A stretch of 33,014 nt of DNA from Alphaproteobacteria bacterium (GTDB taxonomy: Bacteria > Pseudomonadota > Alphaproteobacteria > Paracaedibacterales > CAIOTO01): assembly GCA_947488275.1 (NCBI GenBank), contig CANKZX010000014.1, forward strand, positions 1 through 33,014, read 5' to 3'. Of this stretch, positions 1 to 7,935 are shown in pieces. The translations under genes and the position numbers were made by a program. How positions within the stretch are numbered: position 1 is the stretch's first letter; each line of letters opens with the position of its first letter. The notes beneath the pieces were generated by a model. It saw nothing but the letters and a program-made list of their open reading frames with translations. It did no database searches and was not told the origin of the DNA.

Positions 1-1103
1 TGCGGGATTTTCATCACACCATCAAATACCATTCGATTGAGTGAGTCTCCATCAAAGGCGAGAATAAGCGCGCGGCGAAGTTCAATATTTTGAAAAATAG
101 GGCGACGCATATTCATGATAATCGTACGTACAGATACTGGACGGCGTTGCTCTGTGTCTTCACGAATAATATCACCATTTTTTACGGCATCTACTTTATA
201 GCCATTATCCCATTGCTGTGGATTTGTATCAAAAATAATATCAAAGGCTTTTGCAAGGAATCCTTGGAAATGTGTCGTGACATTTTTAAAATATTCAATA
301 CGAATTTTATCAAAGTTAAATTGCCCAACCATGAATGGCAAAGATGCCCCCCAATAGTTTGCATTTCGTTTGAAAGCGACGAGACGACCTTGCTGAACTT
401 CATCAATTACATAAGGTCCTGTTCCGATAAGGGGTGTTAAGCCTGAATTGGGGAAATCCAACGTCTCAAGTTGTTTCTTTGAAAGAACACACATATTACC
501 AAGCGCAAGTGGTAATTCAGGATCATATGTACCATTATCGGTAGGCTTTAATTGAAACTGTATGATTTGTGGCGAATGAATAATAACATTAATAATTTTA
601 CCATAGGCGTTTTTATAACGTGGCAATCCTTTATCACGTAGCGTCTCCATTGTAAACTTTACATCATCAGCTGTAACAGGGTCACCATTACTAAACTTAG
701 CAGAAGGGTTTAAGTAGAAAACAACGTACGATTTATCACTTGCAATTTCAATTTTCTCTGCAACTAAACCGTACATCGCAAACGGTTCAGCTGGTGATCG
801 TGCCATGAGTGTTTCAATTGTAAGACCAATTCCTGTTGCGGCAATGCCTTTTACAATTTTATCATTAACACCGTCGAATGTGCCAACGGTTGCAAGGCGG
901 AGTGTGCCTCCCTTTGGTGCATTTGGATTTACAAGTGTCATGTGATTATACATGGGGACACCAAAGCGTGAAAGGGCTGTGACAGCTTTTTCAGGATTTG
1001 GCGCAGGAGGCGGAGTGGGTGTCGTTTGAACAATAGGTTGTACAGTTGCTGCGGCAAAAAGAATGGACATATGCACACATAAAAGTATCATCGCAATAAT
1101 CAT
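1..1103 (-). CDS. YejA-type peptide ABC transporter substrate-binding protein (5' part, truncated by window edge)
   Basis: About 367 residues of the N-terminal part are visible; the 3' end lies outside the window. The protein opens with a short hydrophobic signal (MIIAMILLCVHMSILFAAA) and a Pro/Thr-rich linker. It then shows features typical of family-5 solute-binding proteins of the YejA branch: NPNAPKGGTLR, a TFDGVND stretch, IETLMARSPAEPFAMYGLVAE, and near the edge an MNMRRPIFQNIELRRALILAFD segment. Family members bind oligopeptides (YejA binds peptide-like microcin C) in the periplasm and deliver them to an inner-membrane ABC permease; no permease or ATPase gene is visible here. The ATG at 1103 was chosen because it gives a complete signal peptide; no clear ribosome site precedes it, and the ATG at 1070 is an alternative. 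Family assignment is firm, the exact substrate is not. Confidence 0.85.
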   Translation of the reverse strand, partial: MIIAMILLCVHMSILFAAATVQPIVQTTPTPPPAPNPEKAVTALSRFGVPMYNHMTLVNPNAPKGGTLRLATVGTFDGVNDKIVKGIAATGIGLTIETLMARSPAEPFAMYGLVAEKIEIASDKSYVVFYLNPSAKFSNGDPVTADDVKFTMETLRDKGLPRYKNAYGKIINVIIHSPQIIQFQLKPTDNGTYDPELPLALGNMCVLSKKQLETLDFPNSGLTPLIGTGPYVIDEVQQGRLVAFKRNANYWGASLPFMVGQFNFDKIRIEYFKNVTTHFQGFLAKAFDIIFDTNPQQWDNGYKVDAVKNGDIIREDTEQRRPVSVRTIIMNMRRPIFQNIELRRALILAFDGDSLNRMVFDGVMKIP

Positions 1104-1261
1104 AAAAAGTAAATTACATGTTCTTTTTATGTATATATTATTACTTGAAATATGCTTTTCTTTATTTAATAAAATCAATTAGATGCACTCACGCTTTGTT
1201 TATATGCGTAACATGTATCGCACTGTCTAAAAAATAGCAATAGAAATTTAATATTTATTCA

Positions 1262-1470
1262 ATATATTCAGCACCGATGATTTTTAGCAATCCTGCCGTC
1301 ATAGCGAACCTGCGTAGCAGGTGTTGCTATCCAGAAAAATAATCTTTTTGAGTAAAATAGCCACTTCTGAAATAACACCCACTGGATCACCACAAAAGCC
1401 TTCGGCTTTTTCGTGATGACGAGGGATGATAAAATTATCTTCTGCTGAAAATCATCGGTGTTGGGTATAT
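1262..1470. repeat. Dispersed palindromic repeat A, copy 1 (MITE-like)
   Basis: A 209-bp non-coding element with imperfect terminal inverted repeats: the left end reads CAGCACCGATGATTTTTAGC (from 1269) and the right end, reverse-complemented, reads CAACACCGATGATTTTCAGC. The match extends outward to ATATA on both sides. Two internal hairpins are visible, at 1301-1330 (nested stems ATAGC/GCTAT and ACCTGC/GCAGGT) and 1386-1417 (AAAAGCC-TTC-GGCTTTT core). A second copy lies at 27455-27645. The remaining parts of the 459-bp gap (1104-1261 and 1471-1562) are AT-rich and hold nothing else I can name beyond the promoters of the two divergent genes. Confidence 0.85.
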
Positions 1471-1562
1471 ACCCTTTAAAAATGAAACACTTGCAAGACG
1501 ACCCAGTGCCTTATAGGATGGTTGTCATATAAGGACATCTCATAAAAGTTAAGTTACAATTT

Positions 1563-3035
1563 ATGCTTTGGCAAATTCCTCTTCCTTCCTTCACTCCAGC
1601 ACTTCCTGAAATCTTTTTAGCGTTATCGATTCTTGTACTTACACTTGTTGGTCTTTTTTCAGGTCGTCATGCGTTTAAAGTAACGTATATTTTATCACTG
1701 ATTGTTGTTGGCATTACATTAGCGTTAGTTGTCGTTCAACCGAATACACCCCGTATTACATTCAGTGGGCTTTTTATTAGTGATGCATTTAGTATATATG
1801 CCAAGATTTTTATCACAAGTACGGTTGGTTTGATTCTTGTTATGGTTAAATCATCACTTGTTCAAAATGAGCTTGCTTTGTTTGAATACCCAATTCTTAT
1901 TTTGACATCAACACTTGGCATGATGCTGATGGTTTCTGCAAATGATCTGATTTCTGTTTTTATGGCGATTGAGCTACTTAGTCTTAGTTTATACATTTTA
2001 ATTGCTCTCAAACGTAAAAGTGTGGAGGCCAGTGAAGCGAGTCTTAAATATTTTATTTTAGGTGCGCTTGCAACGGGGATTCTTCTTTATGGTATTAGCT
2101 GGATCTATGGTTTTTCAGGGACAACAAATTTTGAAATTTTAGCACGTTTTTTACATAACCATGAATTGCAGAATATTGTTTTTCTTGTGATTGGTCTCAC
2201 GCTTATTCTTGTTGGTATTGCTTTTAAAATTTCGGCAGCGCCCTTTCATATGTGGGCACCTGATGTTTATCATGGAACGCCGATACCGATTATGGTTTTT
2301 CTTGTGAGTGTGCCGAAGTTTGCCGCTTTTATGGTTGTGATCAGATTGCTTACGGATCCCTTTAGTACGTTGATGTTGCATTGGTCTAATGTGATTATGG
2401 TTCTATCAATTGCATCAATGATTATTGGTGCCTTTGCGGCATTAACACAGCAATCCATTAGACGTTTTATTGCCTATAGTTCAATTGGTCAAGTTGGTTT
2501 TGCCTTGATTGGTATTATGCTTTCAAATGAAATGGGATACAGGGCAACATTAACGTTTCTTGTTTTTTATTTGATTACGATTGTTGGTTTTATGGGTGGG
2601 CTTGTCCATTTATCAAGAAGAGGGCATGCTATTAATACATTAGCCGATCTGAATGGACTAGGACGTCATCATCCCATTATATCGTTTTGCCTTGGTTTTT
2701 TTATTTTCTCGCTTGCGGGTATTCCCCCATTGCCAGGTTTTCTTCCCAAACTTATGATGATTCAGTCAACGGTACAGCATAACTATTATGGTATTTCGAT
2801 TGTGGCCGTATTGTATAGTGTCATTGCGGCCGCTTATTATCTTATGCTGATTAAAGCAATCTTTATTGATAAACCAGCACGTGCTGATTCGGCTGCCGCT
2901 ATGTTTAAAACACACGATAATGAAAGTTTAATCGTAACATATAGTTTGCTTATACTCTTGCTCGGTTTGATGATTTTTCCTAACCCATTTCTATCGTGGA
3001 CGTCCCGTGTTACAACCTCCCTTACATTTTTCTAA
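1563..3035 (+). CDS. nuoN: NADH-quinone oxidoreductase subunit N
   Basis: This 490-residue, almost wholly hydrophobic protein is an antiporter-like membrane subunit of respiratory complex I, which couples NADH oxidation to proton pumping. Length and about 13-14 membrane segments fit NuoN. The family's buried charged residues are present: Glu in MAIELLSLSLY (about E137), Lys in FKISAAPFHMWAPDVYHG (about K222) and Lys in VPKFAAF (about K252). The start at 1563 leaves a normal NuoN N-terminus (MLWQIPLPSFTPALPEIFLA); no strong ribosome site is visible. NuoN is normally the last gene of a long nuo operon, but here the upstream neighbour is a divergent peptide-binding protein gene with a repeat element between, so it appears detached from the other nuo genes. 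Identification is secure. Confidence 0.95.
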   Translation: MLWQIPLPSFTPALPEIFLALSILVLTLVGLFSGRHAFKVTYILSLIVVGITLALVVVQPNTPRITFSGLFISDAFSIYAKIFITSTVGLILVMVKSSLVQNELALFEYPILILTSTLGMMLMVSANDLISVFMAIELLSLSLYILIALKRKSVEASEASLKYFILGALATGILLYGISWIYGFSGTTNFEILARFLHNHELQNIVFLVIGLTLILVGIAFKISAAPFHMWAPDVYHGTPIPIMVFLVSVPKFAAFMVVIRLLTDPFSTLMLHWSNVIMVLSIASMIIGAFAALTQQSIRRFIAYSSIGQVGFALIGIMLSNEMGYRATLTFLVFYLITIVGFMGGLVHLSRRGHAINTLADLNGLGRHHPIISFCLGFFIFSLAGIPPLPGFLPKLMMIQSTVQHNYYGISIVAVLYSVIAAAYYLMLIKAIFIDKPARADSAAAMFKTHDNESLIVTYSLLILLLGLMIFPNPFLSWTSRVTTSLTFF

Positions 3036-3173
3036 AACAAGCAAAATCTTGTCATTGAATTAAAAGTAAACAGAAGGTTAAAATTTCTATAAAAATAAAA
3101 AAATATTTAATTCGAATTTTATATAAAAGTTTGTTAGCATCTTAGTAAGCGAATAACTCTAAAGGAGTAAGGT

Positions 3174-3983
3174 GTGCGTATTTTACTAATAGAAGATGAC
3201 TCAGCAACAGCAAAAAGTATAGAGGCAATGTTAACAGCAGAAGGGTTGGTTGTTGATACAACTGATCTTGGTGAAGACGGTCTTGAAATTGGAAAACTCT
3301 ATGAATACGATATTATCGTACTTGACCTTGTCTTACCAGATATGGATGGATTTGAAGTCTTAAGACGCCTTCGTGCTTCTCAAATTAAAACGCCTGTTTT
3401 GGTTTTATCAGGCTTAAGCGAAATTGATGATAAAGTTAAAGGTCTTGGCTTTGGTGCCGATGATTATCTGACGAAGCCATTTAATCGTGTAGAGCTATTG
3501 GCGCGTATGCATGCCATTGTGCGCCGTTCACGCGGACATGGTGATTCAATGATTCGCACAGGACGCTTAACAGTGAATTTACAAAATCGTACAGCAAGTG
3601 TTGATGATGAAACAATTAATTTAACTGGGAAAGAATATGCTATTCTTGAACTTCTTTCATTACGAAAAGGAACAACACTTACAAAAGAAATGTTCCTTAA
3701 CCATTTGTATGGTGGTATGGATGAACCTGAATTAAAAATTATTGATGTTTTTATCTGTAAACTGCGCCGTAAAATTGCCGAAGCCATTGGTGATGATAGT
3801 TGCATTGAAACAGTTTGGGGTAGGGGATATGTTTTACGTGACCCCGCCAATGAATCAGCGAAGGCGAAATCATTTCGCGATGACGATCTTATGAATACTC
3901 ACGGATGTAATGTTGACCAGTCTGCAATTAACATTCCATTGGGTGCTCTACCTTTACAACAGAATGCAAAATTATTTAATTAG
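3174..3983 (+). CDS. ctrA: Cell-cycle response regulator CtrA
   Basis: OmpR-type response regulator of 269 residues. The receiver domain (about 1-118) has the acidic pair D8/D9, phospho-acceptor D51 ([11 protein letters not shown]) and K101. The winged-helix DNA-binding domain (about 125-222) carries [41 protein letters not shown] and [10 protein letters not shown], which are highly characteristic of alphaproteobacterial CtrA. CtrA binds TTAA-N7-TTAA and controls cell-cycle and surface genes; several such boxes lie in this window, and its usual kinase CckA is encoded at 25007. The GTG start at 3174 is fixed by AAAGGAG seven bases upstream. Oddity: about 45 extra C-terminal residues beyond the usual ~231-residue protein, ending LFN and not in the Ala-Ala that marks Caulobacter CtrA for ClpXP. 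An own terminator follows. Confidence 0.96.
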   Translation: MRILLIEDDSATAKSIEAMLTAEGLVVDTTDLGEDGLEIGKLYEYDIIVLDLVLPDMDGFEVLRRLRASQIKTPVLVLSGLSEIDDKVKGLGFGADDYLTKPFNRVELLARMHAIVRRSRGHGDSMIRTGRLTVNLQNRTASVDDETINLTGKEYAILELLSLRKGTTLTKEMFLNHLYGGMDEPELKIIDVFICKLRRKIAEAIGDDSCIETVWGRGYVLRDPANESAKAKSFRDDDLMNTHGCNVDQSAINIPLGALPLQQNAKLFN

Positions 3984-4038
3984 CATTTTTATTTTTTCAT
4001 TTTTTCTCTTTTCGTTTCCCAATTCCTTTATTGTATAA

Positions 4039-4067
4039 AAAAAGGTCTCTTATACAGAGGCCTTTTT
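4039..4067 (+). terminator. Rho-independent terminator of ctrA
   Basis: A 12-bp stem with one G-T wobble (AAAAAGGTCTCT / AGAGGCCTTTTT) and a five-base loop, ending in a T-run, 56 nt after the ctrA stop codon. Confidence 0.85.
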
Positions 4068-4180
4068 ATATTGAATGAATATGCTTATTTTCTGCCATGC
4101 ACGATAACGACGGCGTTAGTAAAAATAGGTGTAGCTATTGTCGAATGATTGTAAACAAAAAAATAATTATGCGTTTGAAT

Positions 4181-4212
4181 TTAACCTTTTTTTAATAAAT
4201 TAGCACTACCAT
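4181..4212 (+). promoter_or_regulatory. Putative CtrA-box promoter of the four-cysteine protein gene
   Basis: Perfect TTAA-N7-TTAA (TTAACCTTTTTTTAA, 4181-4195), the CtrA binding pattern, followed after 11 nt by TACCAT (4207-4212) as a possible -10 hexamer. The box ends 56 nt before the ATG at 4252. Confidence 0.6.
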
Positions 4213-4251
4213 CATAAATAGGATAACATGTCTTAAATAGGTATACATCAG

Positions 4252-5613
4252 ATGAAAAATCGTAATTTACTTTTGCTTTCAACTATTTGTTTGGGTGCAA
4301 CAATGGTTCAGGCAATGGCGACGGATGTTGCGCCAGTAACGCCAGCGGCTAATGTGTCACGTTCCAATATAAATCAATTTCAAATTGCTTTACAGGCTGC
4401 ACAAAATGCAAAAACAGCACAAGATGCGGCGAATCTAGCCGCGCAAAATGCGAAATTAGCACAAGATCAGGCGTCTCTTTCAGCATGGTATGCAGCAGCA
4501 AAATTTGCAGAAGCGCAATCATCTGTGAATGGTTTTCCACAAGCGCCTGCACAAGTGGCAGTAGGTACGACGCAAGTGCCAGCAAGTTCAGCGGTAGCGG
4601 CTAGTGGTTCAGCTTCAGTGACGACATCGTCAACAGTACAAACGGCTGTAACAGGTACAACACCAATAAATAATGCTGTGCCAACAGGTACAGCGGTGGC
4701 AACTACTTCTAGTGCAACGCAAACAGCTGTTCCAGCAAATCCAGTGGATGCGCTTCTTAAAACATTAACCTATAATTCAACATGTACAAATAGTGCTTAT
4801 ACACAAAATGGTTCTACGTATTCATTAACAGCAACATGTTCGGGTGGTGCCGCAGGTGCAACGACACAACCACTTACCTTAACACTTGCAGGAAACCAAC
4901 TTTCAACAAGTGTTCAAAAATGTTCTGATATTGCGAACGTTGCAGGCAAATTAACCTGTATTCCATTCCCACTTCCTGCCGTTGCAACAGATATTACACC
5001 AAAAACCTCTGACTTTAGCGGGTTTAATTTCTATACAAGTGGAAATTGTGGAACAGACGCAGCCTCGCTCACGTTGGTATCAGCAGGAAGCAATAAATAT
5101 ACCCTTAATGCTTCGTGCCGTAAAAATAGTACTTCCCCTTATGCGCCGACAAACATTACAATTATTCCTTTGATTGGTCGGGATGCAAATAACAATGGTG
5201 TTATTATGGAGATATTATTGCCAAATGGTGTTCTTTGTCAAAATATCAAAGTTGCCGCCGATGGTGTTTTAGCGTGTGAGCCAAAACCAACACCACTTTC
5301 ATCACTATACGTGCCAGCTGCATCGGCAAATGTGCCAATTCTTCAGGATTTTATGAAGTATAATTTTAAAGATACGTGTAAAGTTGATTCGATGAAGCTT
5401 ATGACTGTTGCAGGTGCCGCGCAGCAATTTACATTAAGCGGTCTTTGCTTGCAAGCAAGTGGTGCTTATCAACAAACATCTGTAACGGTTGCAGCAACAA
5501 TTGATGGTGTAGATGAAAACAATAAGCGTCTTCTAAGCTCTAAATCAACAGCAGGCGTACCATGTGTTCAAATTTCAAACGTAGGTGGTGCGTTGACATG
5601 TACGTCTTCTTAA
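4252..5613 (+). CDS. Exported Ala/Thr-rich protein with three four-cysteine domains (cyanovirin-N-like?)
   Basis: A 453-residue protein I cannot name. It starts with a clear Sec signal (MKNRNLLLLSTICLGATMVQAMA). Then come an Ala/Gln-rich, probably helical segment (about 38-92), a low-complexity Thr/Ser/Ala/Val linker (about 98-165), and three repeats of a domain with four cysteines: C178/C196/C224/C236, C266/C289/C329/C342 and C376/C399/C438/C450. Each repeat has an aromatic residue before the first Cys, L-x-[AG]-x-C at the second, and C-x-[DNQ]-I-x-x-x-x-G-x-L-x-C at the end. That pattern recalls CVNH (cyanovirin-N) sugar-binding domains, apart from an insert before the third Cys; this likeness is my inference. 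The next gene encodes a shorter relative. Paired cysteines fit a disulphide-bonded exported protein. A CtrA box lies upstream and a terminator follows. Confidence 0.8.
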   Translation: MKNRNLLLLSTICLGATMVQAMATDVAPVTPAANVSRSNINQFQIALQAAQNAKTAQDAANLAAQNAKLAQDQASLSAWYAAAKFAEAQSSVNGFPQAPAQVAVGTTQVPASSAVAASGSASVTTSSTVQTAVTGTTPINNAVPTGTAVATTSSATQTAVPANPVDALLKTLTYNSTCTNSAYTQNGSTYSLTATCSGGAAGATTQPLTLTLAGNQLSTSVQKCSDIANVAGKLTCIPFPLPAVATDITPKTSDFSGFNFYTSGNCGTDAASLTLVSAGSNKYTLNASCRKNSTSPYAPTNITIIPLIGRDANNNGVIMEILLPNGVLCQNIKVAADGVLACEPKPTPLSSLYVPAASANVPILQDFMKYNFKDTCKVDSMKLMTVAGAAQQFTLSGLCLQASGAYQQTSVTVAATIDGVDENNKRLLSSKSTAGVPCVQISNVGGALTCTSS

Positions 5614-5641
5614 TACGTTAGGAACATTCATTAAAAAGAGG

Positions 5642-5667
5642 AGAGGGGATATATTCCCCTCTTTTTT
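5642..5667 (+). terminator. Rho-independent terminator
   Basis: Stem AGAGGGGA / TCCCCTCT with a TATAT loop followed by a run of T, 28 nt after the stop codon of the upstream exported protein gene. Confidence 0.85.
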
Positions 5668-5717
5668 ATTATGCACATCTTTTGGATTTATATTTATCGT
5701 TTAAGAATTACGCTGAA

Positions 5718-5732
5718 TTAAGGGTTTGTTAA
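5718..5732 (+). promoter_or_regulatory. Putative CtrA box
   Basis: Perfect TTAA-N7-TTAA (TTAAGGGTTTGTTAA), followed by CC as in the TTAACC half-site. It lies 132 nt before the ATG at 5865, further than the other boxes, and no good -10 hexamer follows at the usual distance. Confidence 0.5.
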
Positions 5733-5864
5733 CCTATTTCCCACACACTAGTAGGTGAGAAGGATGTAAATAACCATAATCTTTATGAAAATAAAATTCA
5801 AAAGATATGTGATTTATTCCTTCAATACATGCAAAAAAAAGGCAGATCGTGCGACGAGGACAAA

Positions 5865-6371
5865 ATGAACAAAAATAGTAAAATTGCTTTTCTTGTATTA
5901 AATATACTTGTGATAAGTACGGCAAACGTTTTATCAGGTATTGCAACGGCACCTGTGGCAAGTAGCACCACAACACCTGTTGCCGCGTCGGGGGCTGCTG
6001 CGGCTGTAGCTGCAACGGCTCCAGCACAAGCATTAACACCCATTGTAACAGACATTCCATCAACATTTACATTTAGAGCTTCGTGTATAAAAAAGACATA
6101 TATTGATTCTTTTTATCAACGTCAACTTAATGAACCTGCGTTGGTGAGCGAAGCCGATGGGCAATATACACTTTATGCAACATGCCTTAATGGGCTTGGG
6201 GTGCCAATTGATACAAAAATTAAATTGAAGATTATTATTCGAAATATGGGTGAAATTCGTACGATTAGTATTCGTTCAATTGTTGATGCATCTAATAAAC
6301 TTAGAAATTGTGCCGATATTTGTAATCGAAATGGTATTCTTGAATGTGTGCCTCCACCAAAGAAAAAATAA
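5865..6371 (+). CDS. Small exported protein with one four-cysteine domain, paralogue of the preceding exported protein
   Basis: 168 residues of unknown function. It has a Sec signal (MNKNSKIAFLVLNILVISTANVLSG), an Ala/Thr/Pro linker (about 26-60), and one domain with cysteines C74, C107, C149, C153 and C161. FTFRASC, YTLYATC and the end NRNGILECVP match the repeated domain of the protein at 4252 (FNFYTSGNC, YTLNASC, DGVLACEP). The ATG at 5865 is preferred over the one at 5829 because it has GAGGA just upstream and starts directly with the signal peptide; the longer form would put twelve mostly polar residues in front. Its own CtrA box and the terminator before it suggest a separate transcription unit. 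The shared domain may be CVNH-like (low confidence). It converges with rluD. Confidence 0.75.
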   Translation: MNKNSKIAFLVLNILVISTANVLSGIATAPVASSTTTPVAASGAAAAVAATAPAQALTPIVTDIPSTFTFRASCIKKTYIDSFYQRQLNEPALVSEADGQYTLYATCLNGLGVPIDTKIKLKIIIRNMGEIRTISIRSIVDASNKLRNCADICNRNGILECVPPPKKK

Positions 6372-6483
6372 CGGCAACGACTCACTTTCACTATGTTTTT
6401 CTCAGATTTGATCCGAGGATTTTGTATACAACAAAGATGACGTCTATCGATGGTAAATATTGTAATAAATAGCTACAGAAACC

Positions 6484-7476
6484 TTAAATCAGTTGATTTA
6501 GAGTTTTTATCACGTTATTCATGTCATCAGGAAGTTCACAATTAAATGTATAAATCTCATGTTGCGTAGGGTGTAAAAACGATAATGAATACGCATGCAA
6601 TGCTTGACGGTTGAATTCCTGAATGCAAGTGGGTAAGCCTTTTCGTTGTTGGTATTGGCTTTTTCCATAAACAGGATCCCCAAGCAAAGGACACTGAATC
6701 GATTGACAATGGACACGTATTTGATGGGTTCGCCCTGTTGCCAGTTGACAATCGATTAAACTGATTGGCATTGACACACCTTCAATCTGCCATGATTGAT
6801 CCAGTGCGATGTGCGTAATTGCTTTTTTCCCTCCACCATGTTTAAGCAAGGCCATTTTCTGACGATGGAGTGGATGCCTACCTATTTGACCTTCAAGGGT
6901 CAATTTCTTTTGTGGAAGATTACCAAAAATAATAGCCTTATATCCACGTTTTAATGATTTTTCATGTGTAATGGCATCAGGGTGAAATTGGGCACTTAAG
7001 GCACGATGGGCGTAGTCATTTTTTGCCACAACCATAAGACCGCTTGTATCTTTATCAAGGCGATGAACAATCCCAGGGCGTTTGACGCCGCCAATTCCAG
7101 ACAAACAATCACCGCAGTGTGCAAGCAATGCATTCACAAGTGTTGATTCATAGTGACCTGGGGCGGGATGTACAACCATACCAACAGGTTTGTTTATTAC
7201 AATTAAATCATTGTCTTCATATACAATTGATAAAGGAATTGATTGTGGTAGAATATGTGTTTCTTGGGCTTTTGGACGTGTAAGTTGAAAATGCTCACCC
7301 ATTTTAACTTTATAACTTGCTTGCGTTACCACTTCACCATCACGGGTAAGGGCACCTAGTGCGATCCATTGTTGAATCAAAGATCGGCTTTCATCGGGAA
7401 AATGAATCATCAAAAAGCGATCAAGACGCAACCCACGCACTTCTTCTGTGACCAAAAGATCAATTGTAAATGGCAT
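6484..7476 (-). CDS. rluD: Ribosomal large subunit pseudouridine synthase, RluA/RluD family
   Basis: A 330-residue protein with an N-terminal S4 RNA-binding domain (GLRLDRFL...SRSLIQQWIALGAL, about 15-70) and an RluA-type catalytic domain. The hallmark HRLDKDTSGLMVVAK contains the catalytic Asp (about D141), with NKPVGMVVHP before it and GRTHQIRVH after it. RluD-type enzymes isomerise uridines in helix 69 of 23S rRNA; RluC is the alternative, but length and the S4 domain fit RluD. The ATG at 7476 begins one base after the stop of the upstream NDUFA12 gene, which suggests translational coupling; an ATG at 7500 would add eight residues and overlap that gene. No strong ribosome site is visible for either start. 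Confidence 0.88.
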   Translation of the reverse strand: MPFTIDLLVTEEVRGLRLDRFLMIHFPDESRSLIQQWIALGALTRDGEVVTQASYKVKMGEHFQLTRPKAQETHILPQSIPLSIVYEDNDLIVINKPVGMVVHPAPGHYESTLVNALLAHCGDCLSGIGGVKRPGIVHRLDKDTSGLMVVAKNDYAHRALSAQFHPDAITHEKSLKRGYKAIIFGNLPQKKLTLEGQIGRHPLHRQKMALLKHGGGKKAITHIALDQSWQIEGVSMPISLIDCQLATGRTHQIRVHCQSIQCPLLGDPVYGKSQYQQRKGLPTCIQEFNRQALHAYSLSFLHPTQHEIYTFNCELPDDMNNVIKTLNQLI

Positions 7477-7477
7477 A

Positions 7478-7825
7478 TTAATGAGGTGTCCAAGCGACAT
7501 AATCAGGCTTTAGAACGGTGCCTGTTTGTGTGATATGCACCACTTTAGGGGCATGTGCATATTTCGTGCCTGTTAAATTAGGGGTATGCGATTGTTCCCA
7601 CCTATATAAACATACATTTGGGGGGACAATATCCGACATATAGTGTAACCAGGCATGCCATAGCGCAGGCACTTTACTTGCTTCTTCATTCCCTTTATAC
7701 AAAACAAATCGTCGTTTTTTTTCGCCACGAGATATTTTTTTTTCCTCAAAATAACGATTCCCAAGATTGTCTGATCCAATAAAAGTGGTACGCCACTTTA
7801 AATATAATCGAATCCATATATGCAT
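7478..7825 (-). CDS. NDUFA12-family NADH:ubiquinone oxidoreductase accessory subunit (17.2 kDa type)
   Basis: A 115-residue protein matching the NDUFA12/B17.2 family, a complex I accessory subunit shared by mitochondria and alphaproteobacteria. Visible hallmarks are RTTFIGSDNLGNRYFE, the basic stretch, RFVLYKGNEEASKVPALWHAWLHY, and HTPNLTGTKYAHAP. The protein sits at the matrix/cytoplasmic arm of complex I. The last 25 residues (VVHITQTGTVLKPDYVAWTPH) replace the usual Pro/Gly-rich end and look lineage-specific. It forms an apparent two-gene unit with rluD, separated by one base. Together with nuoN, which stands alone at 1563, it shows complex I genes scattered in this genome. Identification is secure. 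Confidence 0.9.
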   Translation of the reverse strand: MHIWIRLYLKWRTTFIGSDNLGNRYFEEKKISRGEKKRRFVLYKGNEEASKVPALWHAWLHYMSDIVPPNVCLYRWEQSHTPNLTGTKYAHAPKVVHITQTGTVLKPDYVAWTPH

Positions 7826-7880
7826 CAGGACGCTCTGTTTTGCTTTTTTTTGAGTATAACATATTTTTAGAAAACAGTCT

Positions 7881-7907
7881 TAAAAAAATGACTGTCTTTC
7901 AGTCATT
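7881..7907 (-). terminator. Rho-independent terminator of the flavoprotein gene
   Basis: On the minus strand an 8-bp perfect stem AATGACTG / CAGTCATT with an AAAGA loop is followed by seven T, 29 nt after the stop of the gene ending at 7936. Confidence 0.88.
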
Positions 7908-7935
7908 ACAATAATGAGGATGAGATGGATCAGAA

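Noticed and set aside
90-440. 116-residue plus-strand reading frame
   Set aside because: It runs antisense to the YejA-type gene, whose protein motifs are unmistakable; the plus-strand product is Cys-rich and shows no motif.
4112-4125. CGGCGTTAG followed by TAA, resembling the end of repeat B
   Set aside because: Only nine bases match, with no partner end or core; probably chance.
6404-6426. Terminator-like hairpin after the small exported protein gene
   Set aside because: Stem has a mismatch and is only about seven bases, with a broken T-run; not convincing.
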